A stretch of 57,515 nt of DNA, taken from assembly GCF_000961795.1 (NCBI RefSeq), contig NZ_LADU01000069.1, positions 1 to 57,515 on the forward strand. Direction: 5' to 3'. Numbering within the stretch: position 1 is the first letter of the stretch; each line of letters begins with the position of its first letter. The notes beneath the pieces were generated by a model that was given only the letters and a program-made list of their open reading frames with translations, ran no database searches and was not told the DNA's origin. The stretch is from Hyphomonas sp. BRH_c22. Lineage in GTDB: Bacteria > Pseudomonadota > Alphaproteobacteria > Caulobacterales > Hyphomonadaceae. Position numbers and translations under genes: made by a program. Positions 17,202 to 26,757 of this stretch are shown piece after piece.

Positions 17202-17204
17202 GAT

Positions 17205-18182
17205 ATGAAACCAGATCTCGCTCCGATGATTGACCGGCTCCGCGCCGCTGGCGAGCCGACGCGATTGCGGATCCTGGCGCTTTTGCGCGAGCGGGACCTG
17301 TCGGTCGGCGAACTCGTTCAGGTATTGTCGCAGTCCCAGCCCCGTCTGTCACATCATTTGAAGGTTCTGACGGGCGCCGGTCTTGTCGAGAGGATGCCAG
17401 AGGGATCGTTCGTCTTCTACAGGGCTGCGACTCGGGGTGACGGGCGAGCCTTTCTTGATTCGCTGTTTGCACAGATTCCGCAAGTCGTGGCGACTCTGAA
17501 GCGCGATGCAGATCAACTCGAGGAAGTGTCAGCATTGCGGGCGGCATCGGCGGAGACATTTTTTTCCGGCATTGCCGGAAACTGGGATACGATTCGATCC
17601 TTGCACTACCCCAATGAAGCGATTGAGCGGGCCCTTCTTGAGCTGGCCGGGCAGGGCCCTTTCGAGCGGGTTATCGATTTCGGCACGGGCACGGGCAGAA
17701 TGCTTGTCCTGTTTGCGCCCTTGGCCCGCGAAGCGGAAGGGATCGACCTCAGCCATCACATGCTGACCGTGGCGCGCGCAAATCTGGAGCAGGCGGGTAT
17801 ATCAGGCGCCCGGGTGCGCCAGGGCGATGTGACATCCGTGCCGTTTGAATCCAATAGCGCTGACCTGGTGATTATTCACCAGGTGCTGCATTTCATGGAT
17901 GCGCCGGGCAAGGTGATCGCCGAAGCCAGCCGCGTCCTGAAGCCGGGCGGACACCTTCTGGTCGTGGACTTTGCCGCGCATGATCTGGAGTTCCTTCGGA
18001 CCGAGCATGGCCACCATCGTCTCGGCATGCGGGACGACAACATGGCGGCATGGGCCTCAGAAGCCGATCTCGACCTGGCCGAACCCCGTTCCTTTGCCCC
18101 GCCCGATGCGTCGAGCCCGGGGCTTGTTGTCAATATCTGGGTCGCTGAAAAGCAGGCCGCGCCCGAGGAGGCGAAAGCATGA
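17205..18182 (+). CDS. ArsR-family regulator fused to a SAM-dependent methyltransferase domain
   Basis: 325 residues. An N-terminal winged-helix ArsR domain (about 1-95) shows GEPTRLRILALLRERDLSV and QPRLSHHLKVLTGAGLV. A class I methyltransferase domain (about 125-300) has the motif I FGTGTGRMLVLFAP and a later GGHLLVVDFAAHD. No metal-binding Cys pair is evident. ArsR-type regulators sensing S-adenosylhomocysteine (SahR) control methionine-cycle genes in Proteobacteria. The fusion and its position in front of metF suggest it senses SAM or SAH; that is inference. It overlaps metF by ATGA. No Shine-Dalgarno is visible at ATG 17205. Confidence 0.9.
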   Translation: MKPDLAPMIDRLRAAGEPTRLRILALLRERDLSVGELVQVLSQSQPRLSHHLKVLTGAGLVERMPEGSFVFYRAATRGDGRAFLDSLFAQIPQVVATLKRDADQLEEVSALRAASAETFFSGIAGNWDTIRSLHYPNEAIERALLELAGQGPFERVIDFGTGTGRMLVLFAPLAREAEGIDLSHHMLTVARANLEQAGISGARVRQGDVTSVPFESNSADLVIIHQVLHFMDAPGKVIAEASRVLKPGGHLLVVDFAAHDLEFLRTEHGHHRLGMRDDNMAAWASEADLDLAEPRSFAPPDASSPGLVVNIWVAEKQAAPEEAKA

Positions 18183-19093
18183 ACACCCTGTCGATTGCAG
18201 ACCGCCAAACGACATCCGCTCCGTCGATCTCGTTTGAGTTCTTTCCGCCGAAAAGCGACGCCATGGCAGAGCGCCTGTGGGAGACTGTCGAGCGGCTCGA
18301 ACCGATGGCGCCGGACTTCGTGTCCGTGACCTATGGCGCCGGTGGCTCTACACGCGAGCGCACGCATGACACCGTCAAGCGCATTGCCGGCAGCACGTCG
18401 CTGCGCCCTGCGGCGCATCTGACATGCGTGTCAGCGACGAAGGAAGACGTCCTGGCCGTTGCTGACGCGTACTGGGAAGCGGGTATCCGGCATATCGTGG
18501 CCCTGCGCGGCGATGCGACAGAGGGCATGGGGGCGGCGTTCCAGCAGCATCCCGGCGGCTTTCGCGACTCCGTTGAGCTGATCGAGGGCCTGCGCGCCCG
18601 TCGCCCGGAACTTGGAAAGCAGTTCGAGATTTCGGTATCGTGCTATCCGGAGCCCCACCCGGACAGTCTCGGCTGGGACAAGGACATTGCGTTCCTCAAG
18701 GCCAAGCAGGATGCCGGGGCAGATCGTGCGATTTCACAATTCTTCTTCGAACCGGATACGTTCCTGCGCTTTCTGGACCGGGCGCGCGACGGCGGCGTGA
18801 CCATGCCGATCATTCCCGGCATCATGCTGCAGCCCAACTTCAATGGCCTAAAACGCATTTCGGCCCTGTGTGGCGCAAGCCTGCCGAACTGGCTGCACCG
18901 GCTGTATGAAGGCCTTGATGATGACCCAGAGACGCGCGACCTGGTGACGGCAACGGTTGCCGCCGAGCTTTGCCACAAGCTGGCGGATCATGATGTCGAC
19001 ACGTTCCATTTCTATACGTTGAACAGGGCAGGACTGGCTTTATCCACCTGCCGCCTGCTCGGCGTGAAACCCAAACCAGCCAAGGCTGCATGA
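18179..19093 (+). CDS. metF: 5,10-methylenetetrahydrofolate reductase
   Basis: 304 residues, the size of bacterial MetF. Visible hallmarks are SFEFFPPKS, FVSVTYGAGGSTRERT, HLTCVSATKEDV, ALRGD, a cofactor-site region SVSCYPEPHPDS, QFFFEPDTFLRFLDR and GIMLQPN. It reduces methylene-THF to methyl-THF using FAD, supplying the methyl donor for MetH. Second gene of the coupled operon, overlapping its neighbours by 4 nt on each side. Confidence 0.96.
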   Translation: MNTLSIADRQTTSAPSISFEFFPPKSDAMAERLWETVERLEPMAPDFVSVTYGAGGSTRERTHDTVKRIAGSTSLRPAAHLTCVSATKEDVLAVADAYWEAGIRHIVALRGDATEGMGAAFQQHPGGFRDSVELIEGLRARRPELGKQFEISVSCYPEPHPDSLGWDKDIAFLKAKQDAGADRAISQFFFEPDTFLRFLDRARDGGVTMPIIPGIMLQPNFNGLKRISALCGASLPNWLHRLYEGLDDDPETRDLVTATVAAELCHKLADHDVDTFHFYTLNRAGLALSTCRLLGVKPKPAKAA

Positions 19094-20175
19094 GGCCCTC
19101 CATGACCCGATCTGAACGCATTGCCGCCCTGCACGCTGCTGCTAGAGAACGCATCCTGATCCTCGACGGATCATGGGGCGTAATGTTCCAGCGCATGGGG
19201 CTGGAAGAGGCCGACTTTCGCGGCGACCGGTTCAGCGAAGCCGCCTATCCGGGCCAGATGAAGGGCAATAACGACATTCTGTGCCTGACGCGGCCAGAAC
19301 GCGTGACCGAGCTGCATGATGCCTATTTCGCTGCTGGCGCAGACATTTCGGAGACCAATACATTCTCGGCCACGATGATTGCGCAGGATGATTACAAGCT
19401 GGATGCGGATTCAGTTCGCGACATCAATCTGGAAGGCGCGAAACTGGCGCGGGCGGCAGCCGATGCATGGACCGCGAAGACGCCGGACAAGCCGCGCTTT
19501 GCCGCCGGGTCGATCGGGCCGCTCAACAAGATGCTGTCCATGTCGTCCAACGTGAACGATCCCGGCCACCGGGCGGTGATGTTCGATGAGGTCTATGAGG
19601 CCTACCGGATGCAGGTGAAGGCGCTGAACGAGGGCGGCGTGGACCTCTACCTGATCGAGACGATCACCGACACGCTGAACTGCAAGGCGTGCATCAAGGC
19701 GATCATGGACATTGAGGAAGAGGGCATGGAAAAACTGCCGATCTGGATTTCCGGCACGATCACCGACCGGTCGGGCCGCACGCTGTCAGGCCAGACGGTC
19801 GAGGCATTCTGGAATTCGGTGCGTCATGCGAAGCCCTTTGCAATTGGTTTCAACTGCGCCCTCGGTGCCGACCTGATGCGGCCTCACATCGCGTCGCTGT
19901 CGCGCATCGCAGATACGCTGGTCGCCGCCTATCCGAATGCCGGCCTGCCAAACGAAATGGGCCAGTATGACGAGACGCCGGGCCAGACGTCCTGCGCTGT
20001 CGGCGGCTGGGCGAAGGATGGCATTGTCAATATCCTGGGCGGGTGCTGCGGCACGACGCCGGAGCATATCGCGGCGATTGCCAAGGCGGTGGCGGGCGTC
20101 AAGCCGCGCGACCCGGCGCCGACCTCGCACGACATGCGCCTTGCCGGGCTGGAACCCTTCGTGCTGGCATCATGA
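19090..20175 (+). CDS. metH: Methionine synthase, homocysteine-binding half (split MetH)
   Basis: 361 residues, equal to the first module of MetH. DGSWGVMFQRMGLEE starts the barrel; zinc-ligand cysteines lie in IGFNCALGAD and GGCCGTTPEH; ETNTFSATMIAQ is typical. There is no folate or B12 domain; these are encoded 420 nt downstream as a separate protein. Split MetH occurs in alphaproteobacteria. Start ATG 19090 overlaps the metF stop; ATG 19102 is an alternative. It transfers the methyl group from methylcobalamin on the partner subunit to homocysteine. Confidence 0.94.
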   Translation: MRPSMTRSERIAALHAAARERILILDGSWGVMFQRMGLEEADFRGDRFSEAAYPGQMKGNNDILCLTRPERVTELHDAYFAAGADISETNTFSATMIAQDDYKLDADSVRDINLEGAKLARAAADAWTAKTPDKPRFAAGSIGPLNKMLSMSSNVNDPGHRAVMFDEVYEAYRMQVKALNEGGVDLYLIETITDTLNCKACIKAIMDIEEEGMEKLPIWISGTITDRSGRTLSGQTVEAFWNSVRHAKPFAIGFNCALGADLMRPHIASLSRIADTLVAAYPNAGLPNEMGQYDETPGQTSCAVGGWAKDGIVNILGGCCGTTPEHIAAIAKAVAGVKPRDPAPTSHDMRLAGLEPFVLAS

Positions 20176-20600
20176 CCGGACCAGTGGTCAAAACGGGTGA
20201 TCTGTTCGTGTTCTACGGCCTGCTGAAGCAGGGGGCCACAGGCATGCCGGCTGACCTGCCGCTGGAAACTTCGGGCCGTTTCCTCGGGCCGTGCCGGTTC
20301 CGGGGGCGGCTGCTGGATCTTGGCGGCTTTCCGGGCGTGGTCGATGGCGAAGACCTGTGCCATGGCGTGCGGTATGAACTGGCAGACGTGTCGATCATCG
20401 GCGCGATGGATGAATTCGAGGATGTCACGGACGACCCGGCAACGTCGCTATACCTGCGCAAGCAGATCCCGTTGCTCGGCGACGATGGCGCGGCGACCGG
20501 CGAGCAGGCCTGGATCTACTGGTACAATCAGCCCACAGAGGGCTTTGAACATATCGCTGACGGCAACTGGCCGCTCGGCAAGGGACGAACACGCAAATGA
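20172..20600 (+). CDS. Gamma-glutamylcyclotransferase-like (AIG2/GGCT fold) protein
   Basis: 142 residues. The start has [14 protein letters not shown], like the YGxL nucleotide-loop entry of GGCT proteins, followed by [26 protein letters not shown] and [16 protein letters not shown], where the conserved acidic residue falls, and AWIYWYN. The fold is a small beta-barrel; members cleave gamma-glutamyl peptides or repair lysine adducts, but many are unassigned. Its ATG overlaps the upstream stop and its stop overlaps the next ATG, so it is embedded between the two MetH halves. Role in methionine metabolism is inference. Confidence 0.82.
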   Translation: MTGPVVKTGDLFVFYGLLKQGATGMPADLPLETSGRFLGPCRFRGRLLDLGGFPGVVDGEDLCHGVRYELADVSIIGAMDEFEDVTDDPATSLYLRKQIPLLGDDGAATGEQAWIYWYNQPTEGFEHIADGNWPLGKGRTRK

Positions 20601-23239
20601 CTGCTTCTGCTTCAACAAGATTCGTCAATATCGGCGAGCGCACGAACGTAACCGGCTCGGCCGTGTTCAGAAAAATGATTACAGCGGGTGACTATCCGGC
20701 AGCGGTCGAGGTTGCCCGCAACCAGGTGGAGAACGGCGCGCAGATCATTGATGTGAACATGGATGAAGGCATGCTCGACGGCGCCGAAGCCATGCGCACG
20801 TTCCTGAACCTGATCGCGGCCGAACCGGATATTGCCCGCGTGCCCGTCATGATCGACAGTTCCAAATGGGATGTCATCGAGGCCGGCCTGAAATGCGTTC
20901 AGGGCAAGGCGGTCGTGAACTCGATCTCCATGAAGGAAGGCGAAGAGACGTTCCGCAAGCAGGCACGGATGTGCCTGTCCTACGGGGCGGCGGTCGTGGT
21001 TATGGCATTTGACGAGATCGGGCAGGCGGATACCGCCGAGCGCAAGATCGAAATATGCCAGCGCGCCTACAAGATATTGACAGAGGATGTCGGCTTTCCG
21101 GCCGAGGACATCATTTTCGATCCGAACATTTTTGCCGTCGCGACGGGGATTGAAGAGCACAATAATTACGCTGTGGACTTCATCGAAGCGGCGAAAGTGA
21201 TCCGCGAGACGTGCCCGGGCTGCCATATCTCCGGCGGGCTTTCCAATGTGTCGTTCAGCTTCCGGGGCAATGAGCCCGTGCGCCGGGCAATGCACTCTGT
21301 TTTCCTCTACTATGCGATCCCCGCAGGCATGGACATGGGTATCGTCAACGCGGGCCAGCTCGATATCTATGATGATATCGAACCCGAACTGCGCTCACGC
21401 GTCGAGGACGTCATCCTCAACCGGCGCGACGACGCGACCGAGCGGCTGGTCGAAATCGCGGAAACATTCCGTGGCCAGAAGGGCAAAGTGCAGGAGAAGG
21501 ATACGCGCTGGCGCGAAGCACCCGTTGCCAAACGCCTTGAGCACAGCCTGGTTCACGGCATTACGGAGTTTATTGAAGCGGACACCGAGGAGGCGCGCCA
21601 ATCGGTTGAGCGCCCGCTGCACGTGATCGAAGGTCCGTTGATGGACGGCATGAACGTGGTCGGAGACCTGTTCGGCTCCGGCAAGATGTTCCTGCCGCAA
21701 GTCGTGAAATCGGCCCGCGTCATGAAGGCCGCCGTTGCCTACCTTGAGCCCTATCTCGAGGAAGAGAAGATCCGGCTTGGCACGGTCGATGTCTCGAATG
21801 GCAAGGTGCTGATGGCCACCGTGAAGGGCGATGTGCACGATATCGGCAAGAACATTGTCGGCGTGGTGCTTGCCTGTAATGGCTATGAAATCATCGATCT
21901 CGGCGTGATGGTTGCGGCAGAGAAAATCCTCGACACGGCGATCGAGCAGAATGTCGACGTGATTGGCTTGTCGGGCCTCATCACGCCCAGCCTCGACGAA
22001 ATGGTCTATGTCGCCTCGGAGATGCAGCGCCGCGGCATGACGCAGCCCCTGATGATCGGGGGCGCGACGACCAGCCCCGCGCACACAGCGGTCAAGGTTG
22101 ATCCCGTTATCCAGTGTGCGCCGGTCATTCATGTGTCGGACGCGAGCCGGGCCGTTGGTGTCGTCAGCACACTGCTGAACGCCGAGGAGAAGCCTGCGCT
22201 CGTCGCCCAGACCAAGGCCCGCTACCAGCAGATGAGGGATTCACGCAAGGATGGGCCGCCCAAGCCGCGCCTGCCGATTGAACAGGCGCGCGCTGCGGCA
22301 CTGAAAATCGACTGGGACTCTTATGAGCGGCCGAGGCCAGCCTTTTCCGGCGTGCGGACTTTCGATGATCTCGATCTGGCAACGCTGGCCCGCTATATCG
22401 ACTGGACACCGTATTTCTCGGCGTGGGATCTCGCCGGGAAGTATCCGGCGATCCTGACGGACAAGATCATCGGCGAGGCGGCGAGTGGCCTCTGGCGCGA
22501 TACAGAGGCCATGATGCAGCAGCTTGTCGGTGAGGCCTGGTTCAAGCCGAAGGCCGTTGTGGGCTTCTGGCGAGCAAACAGCATCGGCGATGATATCAGG
22601 CTGGAGACAGGCGACGTGTTCCATACGCTGCGCCAGCAGATGGTGAAGGACAATACGCGCGCCAATTTCGCGCTGGCTGATTTTGTTGCGCCCGAAGGCG
22701 AGGATTGGGTCGGCGGATTTTGCGTGACCTCGGGTCCGGAAGTCGAGGCCATCGCTGCCGACTTCGTTGCCAGGGGTGACGATTACTCATCCATCATCGT
22801 GAAGGCGCTGGCGGACCGGTTTGCAGAAGCGGCCGCCGAATACATGCACGAGCGCGTGCGCCGGGAACTCTGGGCCTATGCGCCGGACGAAGGCCTCAAG
22901 CCCGAGGACCTCATCGAGGAAAAGTATCGCGGCATCCGCCCAGCGCCGGGCTATCCCAGCCAGCCCGAACATACGGAAAAGGCCACGCTGTTCAAATTGC
23001 TCGATGCCGAAAAGAATATCGGCGTCTCGCTGACCTCAAGCTTTGCCATGACGCCAGCCTCCAGCGTGTCGGGCATGTATTTCGCGCACCCTGAGAGCGT
23101 CTATTTCGCAGTAGGACGGATCGAGCGGGACCAGGTGGAAGACTATGCCGCTCGCAAGGGATGGGACATGCGAACGGCGGAGCGGTGGCTGGCTCCGATC
23201 CTGAACTATGATCCGCTCGCAGTAAAAGCCGATGGCTAA
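20597..23239 (+). CDS. metH: Methionine synthase, folate/B12/activation half (split MetH)
   Basis: 880 residues. Order: pterin-binding barrel ([17 protein letters not shown] at the start, then [20 protein letters not shown]), a helical cap, a cobalamin domain with [12 protein letters not shown] (DxHxxG, about residue 411), and a C-terminal activation domain with [15 protein letters not shown] and the [18 protein letters not shown] block. The homocysteine module is absent and encoded by the first half upstream. Together with MetF and the other half it regenerates methionine from homocysteine. No B12 riboswitch was recognised upstream of the operon. ATGA overlap with the GGCT-like gene. Confidence 0.95.
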   Translation: MTASASTRFVNIGERTNVTGSAVFRKMITAGDYPAAVEVARNQVENGAQIIDVNMDEGMLDGAEAMRTFLNLIAAEPDIARVPVMIDSSKWDVIEAGLKCVQGKAVVNSISMKEGEETFRKQARMCLSYGAAVVVMAFDEIGQADTAERKIEICQRAYKILTEDVGFPAEDIIFDPNIFAVATGIEEHNNYAVDFIEAAKVIRETCPGCHISGGLSNVSFSFRGNEPVRRAMHSVFLYYAIPAGMDMGIVNAGQLDIYDDIEPELRSRVEDVILNRRDDATERLVEIAETFRGQKGKVQEKDTRWREAPVAKRLEHSLVHGITEFIEADTEEARQSVERPLHVIEGPLMDGMNVVGDLFGSGKMFLPQVVKSARVMKAAVAYLEPYLEEEKIRLGTVDVSNGKVLMATVKGDVHDIGKNIVGVVLACNGYEIIDLGVMVAAEKILDTAIEQNVDVIGLSGLITPSLDEMVYVASEMQRRGMTQPLMIGGATTSPAHTAVKVDPVIQCAPVIHVSDASRAVGVVSTLLNAEEKPALVAQTKARYQQMRDSRKDGPPKPRLPIEQARAAALKIDWDSYERPRPAFSGVRTFDDLDLATLARYIDWTPYFSAWDLAGKYPAILTDKIIGEAASGLWRDTEAMMQQLVGEAWFKPKAVVGFWRANSIGDDIRLETGDVFHTLRQQMVKDNTRANFALADFVAPEGEDWVGGFCVTSGPEVEAIAADFVARGDDYSSIIVKALADRFAEAAAEYMHERVRRELWAYAPDEGLKPEDLIEEKYRGIRPAPGYPSQPEHTEKATLFKLLDAEKNIGVSLTSSFAMTPASSVSGMYFAHPESVYFAVGRIERDQVEDYAARKGWDMRTAERWLAPILNYDPLAVKADG

Positions 23240-23342
23240 TCGCTGCTTTCCGTTGCGTGATATGCTGCTGGCCTAGACTGCGCGAGTCGCATAAAGGCTG
23301 CGCAGCAACTGATGTGCCGCGGGGGCCATGGGGAGAGACGCA

Positions 23343-24767
23343 ATGCCCACGAACAAGATTCGCGGAGAGAATGCCAAGATCGTGGCGACGCTTGGCCCTG
23401 GCAGCCGTTCGCGCAAGGAAATCCGCGCGCTGGCCGAAGCGGGCGTGGACGTGTTCCGGCTGAATTTCAGCCATGGCGAGCATGAGGCGCATCGCGAGGC
23501 GCTTGAGGCGGTTCGCGCCGCCGAGGCTGCACTGGGCCAGCCGCTGGCAACGCTTGCTGACCTGCAAGGGCCAAAGGTCCGGGTGGGCAAGTTTCCAGGC
23601 GGTAGCATGCGGCTCGGCTTCCGGGCGGAATACGACCTGATTGCAGGCGATGAAACGGACCGGGATGACGTTATACCTGTGCCTCACACCGAGATCGTCG
23701 CCATGCTGGAAGTTGGCGACACGATCCTGGTGGATGATGGCAAACTGATCCTGACAGTCACGCAGGCTGGAAACCAGCCGCGTGTGAGATCGGAAGTACC
23801 CGGCAAGTTGGGTGACAAAAAGGGCTTCACCGTTCGCGGCAAGGCCCTTCCCGTGCAGGCGCTGACAGACAAGGACCGCAAGGATCTCGCCTTCGCGCTC
23901 GAGATCGGTGTCGACATTGTCGCGCTGTCCTTTGTGCAGACGGTGGAGGATATTCTGGAGACCAAGGCGATCATTGCCGGCCGGGCGCCGCTCGTTGCCA
24001 AGCTGGAAAAGCCGGCGGCGATTGCCAACCTCATCGCAATAGTTGAAGCGGCCGACGCGGTCATGGTCGCCCGTGGTGACCTTGGCGTGGAGTTCGCGCC
24101 GGAGGATGTGCCCGTGATCCAGCGCCGGATCGTTCGCGCAGCGCGGGCGGCGGGCAGGCCGGTCATTGTTGCGACACAGATGCTGGAATCGATGATCGAG
24201 AATTCGGCGCCAACGCGTGCCGAAGCCAGCGATGTTGCAACAGCGATCTATCAGGGCGCCGACGCGGTCATGCTGTCAGCAGAAACAGCCGTTGGCCGCC
24301 ACCCTGCGACTGCGGTGGCCATCATGTCCAGAATCATCAGGGCCACAGAGAAGGCAGATGATTATCATCGCTCGATTGCAGAGTTCGACGGCGAGGGCAC
24401 GTGTTCAAACGCCATCGATGTCGTCGCGCGAACGTCGCTGGAGATGGCAGAGTCGGAAGGCGCTGTGGCGCTGGCCTTGCGCACGGGGGCTTTCGAGCGC
24501 CTTGCGCGCTTTTCGCGCGTCCGCGGCGGCGTGCCGATATTATATGGATCACTTGATGATCAGCGTTTACGTCAGGCATGCTTGCTCTGGGGCGTGCATC
24601 CCCAGCGCCTGAATGCCGGTGAGCAAACCTGGTATCGAGACCTGATGAATGCGGCAGGCCTTCAAGGCCGGGTTGCCTATGCGCGATGGGCAGGGGACGA
24701 GACCCGGTTTGCCTGGGAGATCGGTATCGGCAAAGGGCAGGATGGCAGGACGGTCACTGGCGTATGA
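23343..24767 (+). CDS. pyk: Pyruvate kinase
   Basis: 474 residues from ATG 23343, chosen because GGGGAGAGAC precedes it; an ATG five codons upstream lies within that site. Hallmarks are KIVATLGPGSRSRKEIRALAEAG, VFRLNFSHG, ADLQGPKVRVG, and MVARGDLGVE, VATQMLESMIE and ADAVMLSAETAVGRHP, plus a C-terminal regulatory-type domain. It converts phosphoenolpyruvate and ADP to pyruvate and ATP. Its 3' end overlaps the retropepsin-like gene by 14 nt, tail to tail. Confidence 0.96.
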   Translation: MPTNKIRGENAKIVATLGPGSRSRKEIRALAEAGVDVFRLNFSHGEHEAHREALEAVRAAEAALGQPLATLADLQGPKVRVGKFPGGSMRLGFRAEYDLIAGDETDRDDVIPVPHTEIVAMLEVGDTILVDDGKLILTVTQAGNQPRVRSEVPGKLGDKKGFTVRGKALPVQALTDKDRKDLAFALEIGVDIVALSFVQTVEDILETKAIIAGRAPLVAKLEKPAAIANLIAIVEAADAVMVARGDLGVEFAPEDVPVIQRRIVRAARAAGRPVIVATQMLESMIENSAPTRAEASDVATAIYQGADAVMLSAETAVGRHPATAVAIMSRIIRATEKADDYHRSIAEFDGEGTCSNAIDVVARTSLEMAESEGAVALALRTGAFERLARFSRVRGGVPILYGSLDDQRLRQACLLWGVHPQRLNAGEQTWYRDLMNAAGLQGRVAYARWAGDETRFAWEIGIGKGQDGRTVTGV

Positions 24768-25275
24768 GGAGCTGGCTCTTGCGGAATTCGTAGGAGTAGA
24801 GTTCGCCCAGAAACGTCATGCCGAGAAGGGACTGATCAAGGCCCTCGCGCAGGACCATTCCCTCGACGTTCTCCACTTCGACCTGGCCAATCCGGATCCG
24901 GTCGAGGGTGACGGCTGCGCCGTAGACGATCCCGCCAGCCGTTCTGATTTCCCATTTGAAATCCAGTTCTTCCGGCTTGAGGCCGATGCGCTGCGCATCC
25001 CGGAATGTGATCGCCACCGTGCTTGCACCGGTATCGACCATGAACTTGACGGCGGTTCCATCGACATCGGCCCGGGTCCAGTAGTGGCCATCCGGTTCGC
25101 GATCAATGATGGCGGCGTTTGCGAATGTGACCTGTGGCGTCGCCGGGGCTTCCACGGAGGCCGGAGCCGGGGCATTACGTTCGTTCAGTTTGGGAACGAC
25201 AAAAAGGATTGTCGTTGCGGCAACGAGGCTGGCCGCCACGATCATCGATACTGCTTTTCCGGCCAATCCGCCCAT
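24754..25275 (-). CDS. Retropepsin-like aspartic protease (TIGR02281 type), membrane-anchored
   Basis: 173 residues. An N-terminal membrane segment (about 7-28) is followed by a proline/alanine linker and an aspartic-protease-like domain with FMVDTGASTVAI (Asp-Thr-Gly) and, near the end, SLLGMTFLGEL. Only one DTG motif is present, so activity would require a dimer as in retropepsins. ATG 25275 is preceded by AGGAGGTAGGC, partly inside the DUF1289 gene. Targets unknown. Confidence 0.88.
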   Translation of the reverse strand: MGGLAGKAVSMIVAASLVAATTILFVVPKLNERNAPAPASVEAPATPQVTFANAAIIDREPDGHYWTRADVDGTAVKFMVDTGASTVAITFRDAQRIGLKPEELDFKWEIRTAGGIVYGAAVTLDRIRIGQVEVENVEGMVLREGLDQSLLGMTFLGELYSYEFRKSQLLIRQ

Positions 25276-25277
25276 GC

Positions 25278-25472
25278 CTACCTCCTGCCCATGGCTTTGA
25301 GCTGCGAAACCCGCCCGGGAAGCGCAGCCATGACATCATCGCGCGCGTCACCGCCCATGGCCATCCAGCGCCCGATTTCGGGCAGCGTGCGACCGCACCC
25401 AAGGCACCAACCTGTTGTGGCGTCTATGGCGCAGACTTTTATGCAGGGAGTCTTTATCGGTTGGTCAGTCAT
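25278..25472 (-). CDS. DUF1289 domain protein (small Cys-rich)
   Basis: 64 residues. It shows the DUF1289 pattern: PCIKVC, then GWCLGCGRTLPEIGRW. Four cysteines in C-x3-C...C-x2-C arrangement suggest metal or Fe-S binding, which is not proven for the family. Start ATG 25472. The retropepsin-like gene begins 2 nt after its stop, so the two are a transcriptional pair. Confidence 0.88.
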   Translation of the reverse strand: MTDQPIKTPCIKVCAIDATTGWCLGCGRTLPEIGRWMAMGGDARDDVMAALPGRVSQLKAMGRR

Positions 25473-25610
25473 CAATATACAGCGTAGTTCATGGAGCAGG
25501 ATGGGCAAGTATGGCACGGTGCCAGGTAACAAATCCTTGTCGTGCACTTGCCGTTTTCTCTGATAAATACGCACTGTCCCCAATTGCGCGGGATCTGGAG
25601 ACTGACCGAC

Positions 25611-26612
25611 GTGACTGAACCTGCCAACAATACGGCTCCTCTCGAAGACGTTCGTGCGTTGATCCTGAAGCGAATTCCGCTCGATACCGGACCGGGGGAT
25701 CAGGTCAGCGCGGCCTTGCTTACGATGGGGCGCGAGGGTGACTTCGGCCGCCTGGGCGAAGCCGCCATCTGGCTGGCTAACTGGCAGCACCGCTATCCGC
25801 CCCGGATCGAGAAGCCGGCCCTCGTGATTTTTGCCGGATCGCACGGCCTGGTCGAAGAAGGCGTGTCGCTCTCGTCGAACATGGATACGCGGGCGCATGT
25901 CGAAGCCTTGCAGGAGGGGCGCGCCCCTCTGTCCGCGATTGCGACGCAGGCTGGCGCGAATATCCGCGTGTTCGAACTCGCGCTGGACACTCCAACGCCG
26001 AGCATTGCCGATACAGCCGCCATGAGCGAACGCGAATGCGCTGCGACGATTGCCTTCGGGTTCGAGGCTGTCGAGGACAAGCCGGACCTGCTCGCCCTGG
26101 CCGTGTCTGGTGCCGGCGTCGGGACTGCGGCGGCGGCTGTCGCCTGCGCACTTTACGGTGGTTCGCCGGATTACTGGGTGCGGCCCAGCAACCATACGCC
26201 ACCGGCCCTGTCCAAGCGGCGCGTTGAACTGGTCAGCCGGGCGTTGACGCTTCACCGCGGCCACTTGTCTGACCCGCTGGAGGCGCTGCGCTGTCTTGGC
26301 GGGCGGGAACTTGCGGCCTGTGTCGGCGCCATCATTGCTGCGCGCCATGAAGGTGTCCCCGTGGTGCTGGACGGTTTCGCCACCACGATCGCTGCGGGTG
26401 TTGTTCACGCCATCGACCCCACCGCCATCAGTCACTGCATCGCCTCTCACACCACCCAGCGACCCGCCCATGAGGCAGCCCTGGAGCGACTCGGCATGAA
26501 GCCGCTCATGCAGCTTGAGTTCCAGACTGGAGGCGGATTGGGTTCGGCGACGGCAATCGGCGTTCTGAAAACGGCCTGCGCGCCCTTCATCGCCGAGCCA
26601 GCGAGCACCTGA
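25611..26612 (+). CDS. CobT-like phosphoribosyltransferase with altered catalytic motifs
   Basis: 333 residues from GTG 25611; GGAG about 12 nt upstream is weak. Overall it follows CobT (nicotinate-nucleotide:dimethylbenzimidazole phosphoribosyltransferase), with DPLEALRCLGGRELAACVGA, VLDGFATTIAAG and SHTTQRPAHEAALERLGMKPLM. The usual AGDHG reads AGSHG, the GEMGIGNTT region reads SGAGVGTAA, and the C-terminal GEGTGA motif carrying the catalytic glutamate reads GGGLGS. It may be inactive, have another substrate, or serve as a partner protein. No other cobalamin-assembly gene is nearby, although the B12-dependent MetH lies upstream. Confidence 0.8.
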   Translation: MTEPANNTAPLEDVRALILKRIPLDTGPGDQVSAALLTMGREGDFGRLGEAAIWLANWQHRYPPRIEKPALVIFAGSHGLVEEGVSLSSNMDTRAHVEALQEGRAPLSAIATQAGANIRVFELALDTPTPSIADTAAMSERECAATIAFGFEAVEDKPDLLALAVSGAGVGTAAAAVACALYGGSPDYWVRPSNHTPPALSKRRVELVSRALTLHRGHLSDPLEALRCLGGRELAACVGAIIAARHEGVPVVLDGFATTIAAGVVHAIDPTAISHCIASHTTQRPAHEAALERLGMKPLMQLEFQTGGGLGSATAIGVLKTACAPFIAEPAST

Positions 26613-26659
26613 ATACGCATACTAACCTTGCGTAATAGCATGGATTACCTGCGTCAAAG

Positions 26660-26680
26660 TTTACGTTTACGTGCGCGTAA
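26660..26680. promoter_or_regulatory. Operator-like dyad upstream of the acyl-CoA dehydrogenase pair
   Basis: TTACG (26667-26671) and CGTAA (26676-26680) form an inverted repeat around TGCG, and a second TTTACG copy lies directly upstream at 26660-26665. It is 77 nt before the start codon at 26758. Fatty-acid-responsive TetR regulators use similar short dyads, but the match is only suggestive. Confidence 0.3.
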
Positions 26681-26757
26681 CCTTGCCATGGAGCCGTTTT
26701 GACTGACATAAAGAGTCCAAGCCAAGCTAAAAATCTGCCCGGAGGAGTTCCACGCTC

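Noticed and set aside
17064..17204. SAM or cobalamin riboswitch before the methionine operon
   Set aside because: The region is too short between the promoter and ATG 17205, and I could see no B12 box or SAM-II-like pseudoknot.
17122..17559. Minus-strand frame over the start of the ArsR-methyltransferase gene
   Set aside because: Its composition is low in hydrophobic residues and it runs across the promoter dyad; the plus-strand frame has clear domains.
19090..23239. MetH split by a frameshift or sequencing error
   Set aside because: The two halves are separated by a complete 142-codon gene with ATGA overlaps on both sides, so the split is genuine gene structure.
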